DNA of 8,166 bases from Clostridia bacterium (GTDB lineage: Bacteria; Bacillota; Clostridia; Oscillospirales; CAG-272), in NCBI GenBank assembly GCA_017629395.1, contig JAGBXH010000326.1:1-8166 (forward strand), given 5' to 3'. The notes beneath the pieces are model-generated. The model did no database searches, was not told where the DNA came from, and saw only the letters and a list, made by a program, of their open reading frames with translations. This document shows, piece after piece, positions 1-5,695 of the stretch; position 1 is the stretch's first letter; every line of letters begins with the position of its first letter. Both the position numbers and the translations under genes were made by a program.

Positions 1-7
1 TAGAAGA

Positions 8-706
8 GTGGTTGTGGAAACGGTTGATCTGATCCGTCAGTACAAGCAGTACGACGAGGTGGTCAATGCGGTCAATCGTGTCAATCTGCGTGTGTACGAA
101 GGCGAGTTCGTCGCCATTATCGGCTCGTCCGGCTCGGGCAAATCAACGCTGCTGCATACCATGGCAGGCTTGGACAGACCCAATGCGGGCAAGGTCATCA
201 TTCGCGGGCAGGAGATCACCGCCATGGCACCCGATGAGCTGGCGCGTTTCCGAGGCAATCATATCGGTATGGTGTTTCAAAGCCATAACTTGATTCCGCA
301 GTTTACTGCGCTTGAAAATATCCTTGTGCCCACGCTGATGTGTAACAAGGAGGATATTTCCTATGAGGAAAACCTCAAAAAGCTGGTAGCGTCGTTGGGG
401 CTCGGTGACAGATTGCACCATCTGCCCAGCGAGCTTTCGGGAGGTCAGATGCAAAGAGTTGCCATTGCGCGTGCGCTGATCAATCTGCCCTTGGTGGTGT
501 TTGCCGACGAGCCTACGGGAAATCTGGACAGAGAAAATGCGGACGAGGTGTTGGATCTGCTGCTGGAAACCAAGGATCTGCTTGGTCAGACGCTGATTAT
601 GGTCACGCACGATATGGCGATTGCCGAACGCGCAGACCGCGTGTTCCGCATGGATAACGGGCAGATCATTTCCTCTAAGGTCAATAAGAAGGAGGAACAG
701 GTATGA
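8..706 (+). CDS. ABC transporter ATP-binding protein, LolD/MacB-type
   Basis: Cytoplasmic ATPase subunit that would energise an ABC exporter or mechanotransmission complex with an FtsX/MacB-like permease; no permease is in the window. Residues are numbered from the GTG at 8. Visible motifs are Walker A GSSGSGKST (39-47), Q-loop Q91, signature LSGGQ (143-147), Walker B ending FADE (165-168), D-loop GNLD (171-174) and the switch histidine in VTHD (H201). The length of about 232 aa and the LSGGQMQRVAIARAL stretch are typical of the LolD/MacB/FtsE group. The start is uncertain: the frame stays open to the window edge, GTG codons lie at 8 and 14, and no clear RBS is visible, so the true start may lie upstream. 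The stop overlaps the nrdG start (ATGA), so the two genes are translationally coupled. The substrate is unknown. Confidence 0.9.
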   Translation: MVVETVDLIRQYKQYDEVVNAVNRVNLRVYEGEFVAIIGSSGSGKSTLLHTMAGLDRPNAGKVIIRGQEITAMAPDELARFRGNHIGMVFQSHNLIPQFTALENILVPTLMCNKEDISYEENLKKLVASLGLGDRLHHLPSELSGGQMQRVAIARALINLPLVVFADEPTGNLDRENADEVLDLLLETKDLLGQTLIMVTHDMAIAERADRVFRMDNGQIISSKVNKKEEQV

Positions 707-1395
707 ATATTCAAGGCATACAAAAGCTGACGCTTCTGGATTTTCCCGACCGCACGGCATGCACCGTGTTTACGGGCGGGTGCAATATGCGTTGTCCGTT
801 CTGCCACAATGCGTCCTTGGTGCTGCGTCCGGGCGAGAACCCCGCGTATTTTGAGGAGGAGATCTACGCGTTCCTCAAAAAGCGGCAGGGAATTCTGGAC
901 GGCGTTGCCATCACAGGCGGTGAGCCGCTTTTGCAGCACGGACTGGAGGAGTTTATTGTGCGCGTGCGCGAGCTTGGCTTTGCCGTCAAGCTTGATACCA
1001 ACGGCTCTTATCCCGATCGCTTGGCGTCGCTGATCGATAAGGGGCTGCTGGATTACATCGCCATGGACGTCAAAAACAGCCGCGAGAAGTATGCGCAAAC
1101 GGTGGGGATCAAAAGCTTTGATACCGCCCCCATTGAGCAAAGCATTGCGCTGCTGCGGTCATCCGGCGTGCCGTTTGAGCTGCGTACCACCGTGGTAAGG
1201 GAGCTGCACTCGGCTGAGGATATTGAGGATATGGGCGTCTGGCTGCAAGGAGATCACGCACACTATCTGCAGGGCTTTATCGATTCGGGAGATCTGATCA
1301 AAAAAGGGCTTAGCGGATATGACAAAAACCAAATGGAAGATTTGGTCAATGTGCTCAAAGCCTACGTTCCGAGGGCACAGCTTCGCGGCGTTTGA
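703..1395 (+). CDS. nrdG: Anaerobic ribonucleoside-triphosphate reductase activating protein (radical SAM)
   Basis: Radical-SAM activase that uses a 4Fe-4S cluster and S-adenosylmethionine to place the glycyl radical on NrdD. The 230-aa protein has the cluster motif CNMRCPFC (C27, C31, C34) and the SAM-contacting GGEP motif (72-75), followed by KLDTNG (96-101). The N-terminal LTLLDFPDR and TVFTGGCN segments match the NrdG2-type activases (TIGR02495-like), longer than the roughly 155-aa E. coli NrdG. The start is set by an AAGGAGG RBS just upstream, and the ATG overlaps the stop of the ABC ATPase gene. nrdD lies 177 bp downstream behind its own promoter and a terminator-like hairpin, so nrdG is probably transcribed with the ABC gene rather than with nrdD. 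Family assignment is secure; NrdD as the target is supported by adjacency. Confidence 0.93.
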   Translation: MNIQGIQKLTLLDFPDRTACTVFTGGCNMRCPFCHNASLVLRPGENPAYFEEEIYAFLKKRQGILDGVAITGGEPLLQHGLEEFIVRVRELGFAVKLDTNGSYPDRLASLIDKGLLDYIAMDVKNSREKYAQTVGIKSFDTAPIEQSIALLRSSGVPFELRTTVVRELHSAEDIEDMGVWLQGDHAHYLQGFIDSGDLIKKGLSGYDKNQMEDLVNVLKAYVPRAQLRGV

Positions 1396-1403
1396 TGCAC
1401 ATA

Positions 1404-1419
1404 CCACAATATATTGTGT
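1404..1419. promoter_or_regulatory. nrdR box: NrdR box 1 (distal)
   Basis: The sequence CCACAATATATTGTGT matches the published NrdR box consensus (acaCwAtATaTwGtgt) at 15 of 16 positions, including every core base. Bases 1405-1418 form a perfect 14-bp palindrome. NrdR is the zinc-finger/ATP-cone repressor of ribonucleotide reductase genes. The box is the upstream member of a tandem pair in front of the nrdD promoter. The nrdR gene is not in this window. Confidence 0.88.
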
Positions 1420-1434
1420 TAAAATTCAAAAAAA

Positions 1435-1450
1435 TATCAAAATATTGTGT
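1435..1450. promoter_or_regulatory. nrdR box: NrdR box 2 (promoter-proximal)
   Basis: TATCAAAATATTGTGT matches the NrdR consensus at 12 of 16 positions, with the right half perfect and the left half degenerate. Its centre is exactly 31 bp from that of box 1, leaving a 15-bp linker, which is the usual tandem NrdR arrangement (about three helical turns, same face). It ends 9 bp before the -35 element at 1460, so bound NrdR would sit next to RNA polymerase. Confidence 0.82.
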
Positions 1451-1459
1451 CAAAAGGGG

Positions 1460-1488
1460 TTGACAAATCCCGCGACTTATAGTATACT
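1460..1488 (+). promoter_or_regulatory. Sigma-A promoter of nrdD
   Basis: A perfect -35 TTGACA (1460-1465) and a -10 TATACT (1483-1488) are separated by 17 bp. The predicted start point is near 1494-1496, giving a leader of about 78 nt before nrdD. The promoter lies just downstream of the tandem NrdR boxes, so NrdR-mediated repression is the expected control. The -10 box lies inside the 5' arm of the terminator-like hairpin at 1484-1521. Confidence 0.88.
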
Positions 1489-1526
1489 GTAAAAGCACCA
1501 CGTTCGGTGTTTTTACAGTATTTTTT
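1484..1526 (+). terminator. Terminator hairpin after nrdG that overlaps the nrdD promoter
   Basis: Bases 1484-1499 pair with 1506-1521 in a 16-bp stem containing one G-U pair (G1495-T1510), with a 6-base loop, followed by TTTTT, an A and a second T-run (1528-1532). This is a strong intrinsic terminator for transcripts reading through from nrdG. The 5' arm overlaps the nrdD -10 box and predicted start point. RNA begun at that promoter would lack most of the arm and keep only a weak five-pair apical stem (1495-1499 with 1506-1510), so it should escape termination. Confidence 0.8.
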
Positions 1527-1572
1527 ATTTTTCAACATATTTTAACAAATTTCATGACAAAAGGAGAGAGCT

Positions 1573-3963
1573 ATGTACAAGGTATTAAAAAGAGACGGCA
1601 AGGTTGTAGATTTTAATCTGAGCAAGATTTCGGACGCGATCAAGATGGCGTTCGAGGCACAGGAAAGACAGTTCCATCCCAGCGTGATCGACTTTTTGGC
1701 ACTCAAGGTCACCGCAGACTTTGAACCCAAGATCAAGGACGGTCTGATCGCGGTTGAGGACGTGCAGGATAGTGTAGAAAACGTACTGGTACAGGGCGGC
1801 TACGGTGACGTGGCTAAGGCATACATTCTCTACCGCAGACAGAGAGAGAAGATGCGTAACATGAAGTCCACCATTCTGGACTACAAGGAGATCGTGGACA
1901 AGTACGTCAAGAACACCGACTGGAGAGTCAAGGAGAACTCTACCGTGACCTACTCCGTAGGCGGTCTGATCCTTTCCAACTCCGGCGCTATCACCGCAAA
2001 CTACTGGTTGTCCGAGATCTACGACGACGAGATCGGCAATGCGCACAGAAACGCGGACATTCATATTCACGACCTTTCCATGCTGACCGGCTATTGCGCA
2101 GGTTGGTCGCTCAAGCAGCTGATCCAGGAGGGCCTTGGCGGCGTGACCGGTAAGATCACCTCCGCGCCCGCAAAGCACCTGGCAACCCTTTGCAACCAGA
2201 TGGTCAACTTCCTTGGCATCATGCAGAACGAGTGGGCAGGCGCGCAGGCGTTCTCCTCGTTCGATACGTATCTTGCTCCCTTCGTAAAGGCTGATAATCT
2301 CAACTACGATCAGGTCAAGAAGTGCATCGAGTCCTTTATCTACGGTGTCAATACTCCCTCCCGTTGGGGCACGCAGGCACCCTTCTCCAACATTACGCTT
2401 GACTGGACCGTTCCCGCAGACCTTGCTGAGCTCAACTGCATCGTAGGCGGCAAGGAAATGGACTTCAAGTATAAGGATTGTAAGGCTGAGATGGATATGG
2501 TCAACAAGGCGTTCATCGAGACCATGATCGAGGGCGACGCGCACGGCAGAGGCTTCCAGTATCCTATCCCCACCTACTCCATTACCTCCAACTTTGACTG
2601 GTCCGAGACCGAGAACAACAGACTGCTCTTCGAAATGACCGCAAAGTACGGCACTCCCTATTTCTCCAACTATATCAACAGCGATATGGAGCCCAGCGAC
2701 GTGCGCTCCATGTGCTGCAGACTGCGTCTTGACCTGCGTGAGCTGCGCAAGAAGTCGGGCGGCTTCTTCGGCTCGGGTGAGTCCACCGGCTCCGTTGGCG
2801 TCGTGACCATCAACATGCCCAGAATTGCTTATCTTGCAAAGGACGAGGCTGATTTCTACAAGCGTCTTGATCACATCATGGACGTTGCTGCAAGATCGCT
2901 TAAGATCAAGAGAACCGTTATCACCAAGCTGCTGGACGAGGGTCTGTACCCCTACACCAAGCGTTACCTTGGCACCTTCAACAATCACTTCTCCACCATT
3001 GGTCTTGTCGGCATGAACGAAGCGGGCTTGAACGCAAAGTGGATCGGCAAGGATATGACCCATACCGAGACCCAGGAGTTCTCCAAGCAGGTGCTGGATC
3101 ACATGAGAGAGCGTCTGTCCGACTACCAGGAGGAGTACGGCGATCTGTACAACCTCGAGGCAACTCCCGCAGAGTCTACCTCCTTCCGTCTTGCTAAGCA
3201 TGACGTAGCACGCTACCCCGACATCAAGACCGCAACCGAGAAGGGTCAGACTCCCTACTATACCAACTCCTCGCACCTGCCCGTTGACTATACCGCGGAC
3301 ATCTTTGAGGCTCTGGATATTCAGGACGAGCTGCAGACCCGCTACACCTCGGGTACCGTATTCCATGCATTCCTTGGCGAAAAGCTGCCCTCCTGGAAGG
3401 CAGCGGCTACGCTGGTCAGAAAGATCGCTGAGAACTACAAGCTGCCTTACTATACCATGTCTCCCACCTATTCCGTTTGCCGTACCCACGGCTATATCGC
3501 AGGCGAGCAGTATACCTGCCCCGAGTGCGGTGAGGTGACCGAGGTTTACAGCCGTATCACCGGTTATTATCGTCCCGTTAAGAACTGGAACGACGGTAAG
3601 AGCGCAGAATTCCAGATGCGTAAGGAATACGACATTAAGTCCAGTATGGAAAAGTTTGATGCGCGTGCTCCCAAGGAAGAGCAGACCGAAGAGGTCGAGG
3701 CTTGCGCTTGCGAGTCTGATGGCGGCAAGCTGATCCTGTTTGCAACCAAGACCTGCCCCAACTGCAAGATGGCTTGCGTGTTCCTGGATAAGGCAGGACT
3801 GGCTTACGAAAAGCTGTATGCAGAGGAGAACCCCGATCTGGCAAAGGAATACGGCATCAAGCAGGCTCCCACGCTGGTAGTCGTGCGCGATGACGGCAGT
3901 TTCCAGACCGTTGCAAACGTTTCCAATATCCGTAAGTTTATCGAGGAGAGCGTAAACGCTTAA
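1573..3963 (+). CDS. nrdD: Anaerobic (class III) ribonucleoside-triphosphate reductase with fused C-terminal redoxin domain
   Basis: Glycyl-radical enzyme that reduces ribonucleotides to deoxyribonucleotides without oxygen. The 796-aa protein has an N-terminal ATP-cone allosteric domain (about 1-92), a ten-stranded barrel catalytic domain with the conserved C175 (GYCAGW) and an adjacent pair C381-C382 (SMCCRL), and a zinc site formed by C636/H639 and C649/C652 (CRTHG, CPECG). The glycyl radical is G664 in RITGY. After a Glu-rich linker carrying C711 and C713, residues 718-796 form a redoxin-like domain with a CPNC active site (C728, C731) and a cis-Pro (QAPTLVV, P767). Typical NrdD proteins end soon after the glycyl loop. 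The fused redoxin, the Cys pair and the neighbouring reductase suggest a redoxin-dependent (NrdD2-like) enzyme rather than a formate-dependent one; this is inference. GGAG lies 6 nt before the ATG. Frequent AAC, GAC, ACC and TCC codons suggest high expression. Confidence 0.95.
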   Translation: MYKVLKRDGKVVDFNLSKISDAIKMAFEAQERQFHPSVIDFLALKVTADFEPKIKDGLIAVEDVQDSVENVLVQGGYGDVAKAYILYRRQREKMRNMKSTILDYKEIVDKYVKNTDWRVKENSTVTYSVGGLILSNSGAITANYWLSEIYDDEIGNAHRNADIHIHDLSMLTGYCAGWSLKQLIQEGLGGVTGKITSAPAKHLATLCNQMVNFLGIMQNEWAGAQAFSSFDTYLAPFVKADNLNYDQVKKCIESFIYGVNTPSRWGTQAPFSNITLDWTVPADLAELNCIVGGKEMDFKYKDCKAEMDMVNKAFIETMIEGDAHGRGFQYPIPTYSITSNFDWSETENNRLLFEMTAKYGTPYFSNYINSDMEPSDVRSMCCRLRLDLRELRKKSGGFFGSGESTGSVGVVTINMPRIAYLAKDEADFYKRLDHIMDVAARSLKIKRTVITKLLDEGLYPYTKRYLGTFNNHFSTIGLVGMNEAGLNAKWIGKDMTHTETQEFSKQVLDHMRERLSDYQEEYGDLYNLEATPAESTSFRLAKHDVARYPDIKTATEKGQTPYYTNSSHLPVDYTADIFEALDIQDELQTRYTSGTVFHAFLGEKLPSWKAAATLVRKIAENYKLPYYTMSPTYSVCRTHGYIAGEQYTCPECGEVTEVYSRITGYYRPVKNWNDGKSAEFQMRKEYDIKSSMEKFDARAPKEEQTEEVEACACESDGGKLILFATKTCPNCKMACVFLDKAGLAYEKLYAEENPDLAKEYGIKQAPTLVVVRDDGSFQTVANVSNIRKFIEESVNA

Positions 3964-3972
3964 TTCCAAGTC

Positions 3973-4878
3973 ATGAAGTATGATATTATCGTAATCGGCG
4001 CAGGGCCCGCGGGCATGACCGCGGCTCTGTACGCCGCAAGAGCCGACCGACAGGTACTGCTGCTGGAAAAGGAAAGCTTTGGCGGTCAGGTCGTATTCTC
4101 TCCCAAAATTGAAAATTATCCCGGCTTTTTGCAAATGAGCGGCAACGACTTTGCAGATAAGCTGATCGAGCAGGTGCTGGAGCAGGGCGTCACGGTTGAG
4201 CTTGACGAGGCTGTGGAGATCCGCGACGGCAATACCAAAACGGTCGTATGTGCATCGGGTGCGGAATTTGAGTGCGGTGCGGTAATCATCGCAACAGGCT
4301 CAAAGCACCGTATGCTGGGACTGGAAAATGAGGAAAGCTTTGTCGGGAACGGCATTTCCTTCTGTGCCGTGTGTGACGGTGCGTTTTACCAAGGGCAAAA
4401 CGTGGCGGTTATCGGCGGCGGCAATTCTGCGTTGCAGGAGGCAGTGCTTTTGTCCGACCTTTGTGCCAAGGTCACCATTGTGCAAAACCTTGATTATCTG
4501 ACGGGCGAGGGCAAGCTGGTTTCGCTGCTTTCCACCAGAGATAACGTAGACTATATTTATGGTGCTACCGTGGAAAAGTTCCTTGGTGACGGGGAGCTGA
4601 CGGGTCTGATTTTGAATCAGAAGGGTACGAAAGTGCGCCTTGACGTGGACGGTGTGTTCGTAGCGATCGGTCAAGTACCGGTCAACGACGCGTTTGCACC
4701 CGTGGCAGAGCTGGACGCACGCGGTTACGTCATTGCAGGCGAGGATTGCCTGACCAAGACTCCGGGCGTATTTGTGGCAGGGGACTGCCGCACCAAGAGC
4801 ATCCGACAGATCACCACCGCATGCGGTGACGGCGCAGTTGCCGCCATGACCGCTTGCAGATACCTTGGTGAGCAATAA
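3973..4878 (+). CDS. trxB: Thioredoxin reductase-like FAD flavoprotein
   Basis: Low-molecular-weight thioredoxin reductase family flavoenzyme of 301 aa, normal for the family. It has an N-terminal FAD dinucleotide fold GAGPAG (9-14), a redox-active CAVC (C131, C134) followed by DGAFY, a second nucleotide fold GGGNSA (148-153) and a C-terminal FAD motif AGDCR (269-273). Where classical NADPH-dependent enzymes carry HRRxxxR, this protein reads VQNLDYLTG (170-178), with none of those arginines. NADPH is therefore doubtful, and NADH or ferredoxin are alternatives; ferredoxin-dependent members are known in clostridia. The start is 9 bp after the nrdD stop with no convincing Shine-Dalgarno, which suggests translational coupling. 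The likely role is re-reducing the redoxin domain fused to NrdD, with cellular thioredoxin as an alternative partner. Confidence 0.9.
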   Translation: MKYDIIVIGAGPAGMTAALYAARADRQVLLLEKESFGGQVVFSPKIENYPGFLQMSGNDFADKLIEQVLEQGVTVELDEAVEIRDGNTKTVVCASGAEFECGAVIIATGSKHRMLGLENEESFVGNGISFCAVCDGAFYQGQNVAVIGGGNSALQEAVLLSDLCAKVTIVQNLDYLTGEGKLVSLLSTRDNVDYIYGATVEKFLGDGELTGLILNQKGTKVRLDVDGVFVAIGQVPVNDAFAPVAELDARGYVIAGEDCLTKTPGVFVAGDCRTKSIRQITTACGDGAVAAMTACRYLGEQ

Positions 4879-4882
4879 GAAA

Positions 4883-4912
4883 AAAGGACTGACACGCGTC
4901 AGTCCTTTCTTA
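4883..4912 (+). terminator. Intrinsic terminator after the nrdD-trxB operon
   Basis: A perfect 11-bp stem AAAGGACTGAC / GTCAGTCCTTT (4883-4893 with 4898-4908) with a 4-base loop starts 4 bp after the trxB stop codon and is followed by the short T-rich tail CTTA. Read on the minus strand the stem is followed by TTTTTTCTTATT, so it could work in both directions. Confidence 0.8.
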
Positions 4913-4920
4913 AGCTATTG

Positions 4921-5059
4921 TGAAAGTTTTTGCGTCGCTTTTCTCAAAAAGCGACCGCCCATCCAAGGGCGCGTAGCCCTTGGTCGCCTCCGCAGAGGCG
5001 AAATATCTTATTCGCTGTTTTTGGTTCTTTTTGCAGCTCCTTGCTCAAAAAGAACGGAG
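4921..5059 (+). repeat. Hairpin-rich interspersed repeat, copy A
   Basis: The element starts TGAAAGTTTTTG (4921-4932) and ends CAAAAAGAACGGAG (5046-5059). It holds four successive hairpins: 4934-4942 with 4947-4955 (9 bp), 4963-4970 with 4976-4983 (8 bp), 4984-4990 with 4995-5001 (7 bp), and 5024-5033 with 5046-5055 (10 bp, 12-base loop). Blocks at 4921-4932, 4968-5003 (one mismatch), 5018-5033 and 5041-5059 recur in the same order on the opposite strand in copy B (5696-5914), while the bases between are diverged. Open frames crossing it look like shadows. It resembles non-coding repeat units I associate with clostridial intergenic regions; the family name is unknown to me. Confidence 0.8.
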
Positions 5060-5091
5060 TGGGTTTTCTCACATTATACCCCAACAATCAG

Positions 5092-5126
5092 AAAAAGGAC
5101 CGACGAAGGCTCGTCAGTCCTTTTCC
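5092..5126 (-). terminator. Terminator of the XRE regulator gene
   Basis: Bases 5093-5106 pair with 5111-5124 (14 positions, one mismatch) around a 4-base loop. On the minus strand the stem is followed by a T-rich run. The stop codon of the regulator (5114-5116) lies within the stem. The stem sequence resembles the terminator at 4883-4908 (shared GGACTGAC). Confidence 0.78.
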
Positions 5127-5341
5127 TTTTGTTGTTTGCCTGTCAGCAGGCTGTCTATGCTCGTGCCCAGTACGTCGGCAAGGTCGTCCAGCCATACCGG
5201 GTTGGGAAAAGCCAAGCCGCGCTCCCATTTGGAGACGGCTTGAGGGGATACCCCCATCCTTTGTGCAAGCATTTCCTGAGTCAGCCCCTGATCCCGACGC
5301 AGCTGCGCAATGCGTGCGCCGAGCTGTTCCAGCACGATCAT
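5114..5341 (-). CDS. Small XRE/Cro-CI family HTH transcriptional regulator
   Basis: A 75-aa DNA-binding protein that is almost entirely one Cro/CI-type helix-turn-helix domain. LGARIAQLRRDQGLTQEMLA leads into the helices, and VSPQAVSKWERG (31-42) is the recognition segment, followed by the typical LADVLGTSIDSLL. There is no sensor, protease or oligomerisation domain; the tail KQQKEKD is charged. The ATG at 5341 was chosen because AAGGAG (minus strand, 5357-5352) lies 10 nt upstream. An in-frame upstream ATG at 5389 would add 16 basic, poorly conserved residues and lacks a comparable RBS. The gene lies downstream of a consensus promoter, a small ORF and a structured leader, and its stop sits in its terminator. 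Its targets are unknown; autoregulation is common for such proteins. Confidence 0.88.
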   Translation of the reverse strand: MIVLEQLGARIAQLRRDQGLTQEMLAQRMGVSPQAVSKWERGLAFPNPVWLDDLADVLGTSIDSLLTGKQQKEKD

Positions 5342-5371
5342 CGGTATCCATCTCCTTTTTCGTTGGGGTGC

Positions 5372-5415
5372 ATATACCCTTTGGGGCAAGCCCTGTTTGA
5401 GCCTGCCCCGCGGGG
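5372..5415 (-). promoter_or_regulatory. Structured leader segment upstream of the XRE gene
   Basis: Read on the minus strand, GGGGCAGGCTC and GGGCTTGCCCC form an 11-bp stem (two G-U pairs) with an AAACA loop, roughly 50 nt before the regulator start and directly preceded by a CCCCGCGGGG palindrome. A short GGGT/ACCC stem follows, just before the RBS. No T-run follows the large stem, so it is not a standard terminator. It may affect translation or be part of an attenuator with the upstream small ORF. I recognise no riboswitch class. Confidence 0.45.
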
Positions 5416-5469
5416 GATGGATGTGTCATGATCCGAGCAGAGAAGAGTGGGAGCTCTTCGATCAGCGGA

Positions 5470-5529
5470 TTAGTCGCGCCAACCCGAAAGGCGCGAGTCA
5501 CAGCATCCGAATTTGTTCGAGTTTGTCAT
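5470..5529 (-). CDS. 19-codon small ORF in the leader of the XRE gene
   Basis: The minus-strand ATG (5529-5527) is preceded by a near-perfect AAGGAGG Shine-Dalgarno (5543-5537) with an ideal 7-nt spacer, better than the RBS of the downstream regulator. It encodes MTNSNKFGCCDSRLSGWRD followed by TAA. There is no membrane segment; a Cys-Cys pair lies at residues 9-10. The second half of the ORF forms a hairpin (5474-5480 with 5490-5496, 7 bp). It begins about 64 nt after the predicted transcription start and ends 128 bp before the regulator. It could be a regulatory leader peptide or a free-standing microprotein. I do not recognise it; coding is inferred only from the RBS and position. Confidence 0.5.
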   Translation of the reverse strand: MTNSNKFGCCDSRLSGWRD

Positions 5530-5599
5530 AACTCCGCCTCCTTTCCTTTCACCGCAGTTTTGCTGCAGCTTGAATTTCACGCTCCCGCGTGATGACCTT

Positions 5600-5628
5600 A
5601 TTATAGCAGAGGTTTTGCGGTTTGTCAA
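5600..5628 (-). promoter_or_regulatory. Consensus sigma-A promoter of the small ORF-XRE unit
   Basis: On the minus strand TTGACA (5628-5623) and TATAAT (5605-5600) match the consensus at all 12 positions, with an optimal 17-bp spacer. The predicted start point is near 5593, giving a leader of about 250 nt to the XRE start. So strong a promoter for a tiny regulator suggests that it is normally held down by a repressor or that the leader RNA itself matters. Confidence 0.88.
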
Positions 5629-5695
5629 TCAACCCGTGGTTTATGTAATTGGTTTTTATGAAATTGGCGTAAGAGGGGAACACTGAGGAATTTCT

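Noticed and set aside
1585..4134. Very long open frame on the minus strand opposite nrdD (849 codons)
   Set aside because: It is the mirror of a strongly codon-biased real gene; the protein is low-complexity Val/Leu/Gly-rich, matches no family I know, and runs past the nrdD and trxB boundaries.
4865..5431. Plus-strand open frames of 87-188 codons across the repeat and opposite the XRE gene
   Set aside because: They cross a hairpin repeat, two terminators and the antisense of a good HTH gene, and have no RBS. Translated repeat segments similar to those in copy B reflect the shared DNA, not a protein family.
5342..5593. T-box or known metabolite riboswitch in the XRE leader
   Set aside because: I found no T-box bulge sequence (TGGNACCGCG) and no recognisable core of a common riboswitch; the stems present are simple hairpins without a terminator tail.
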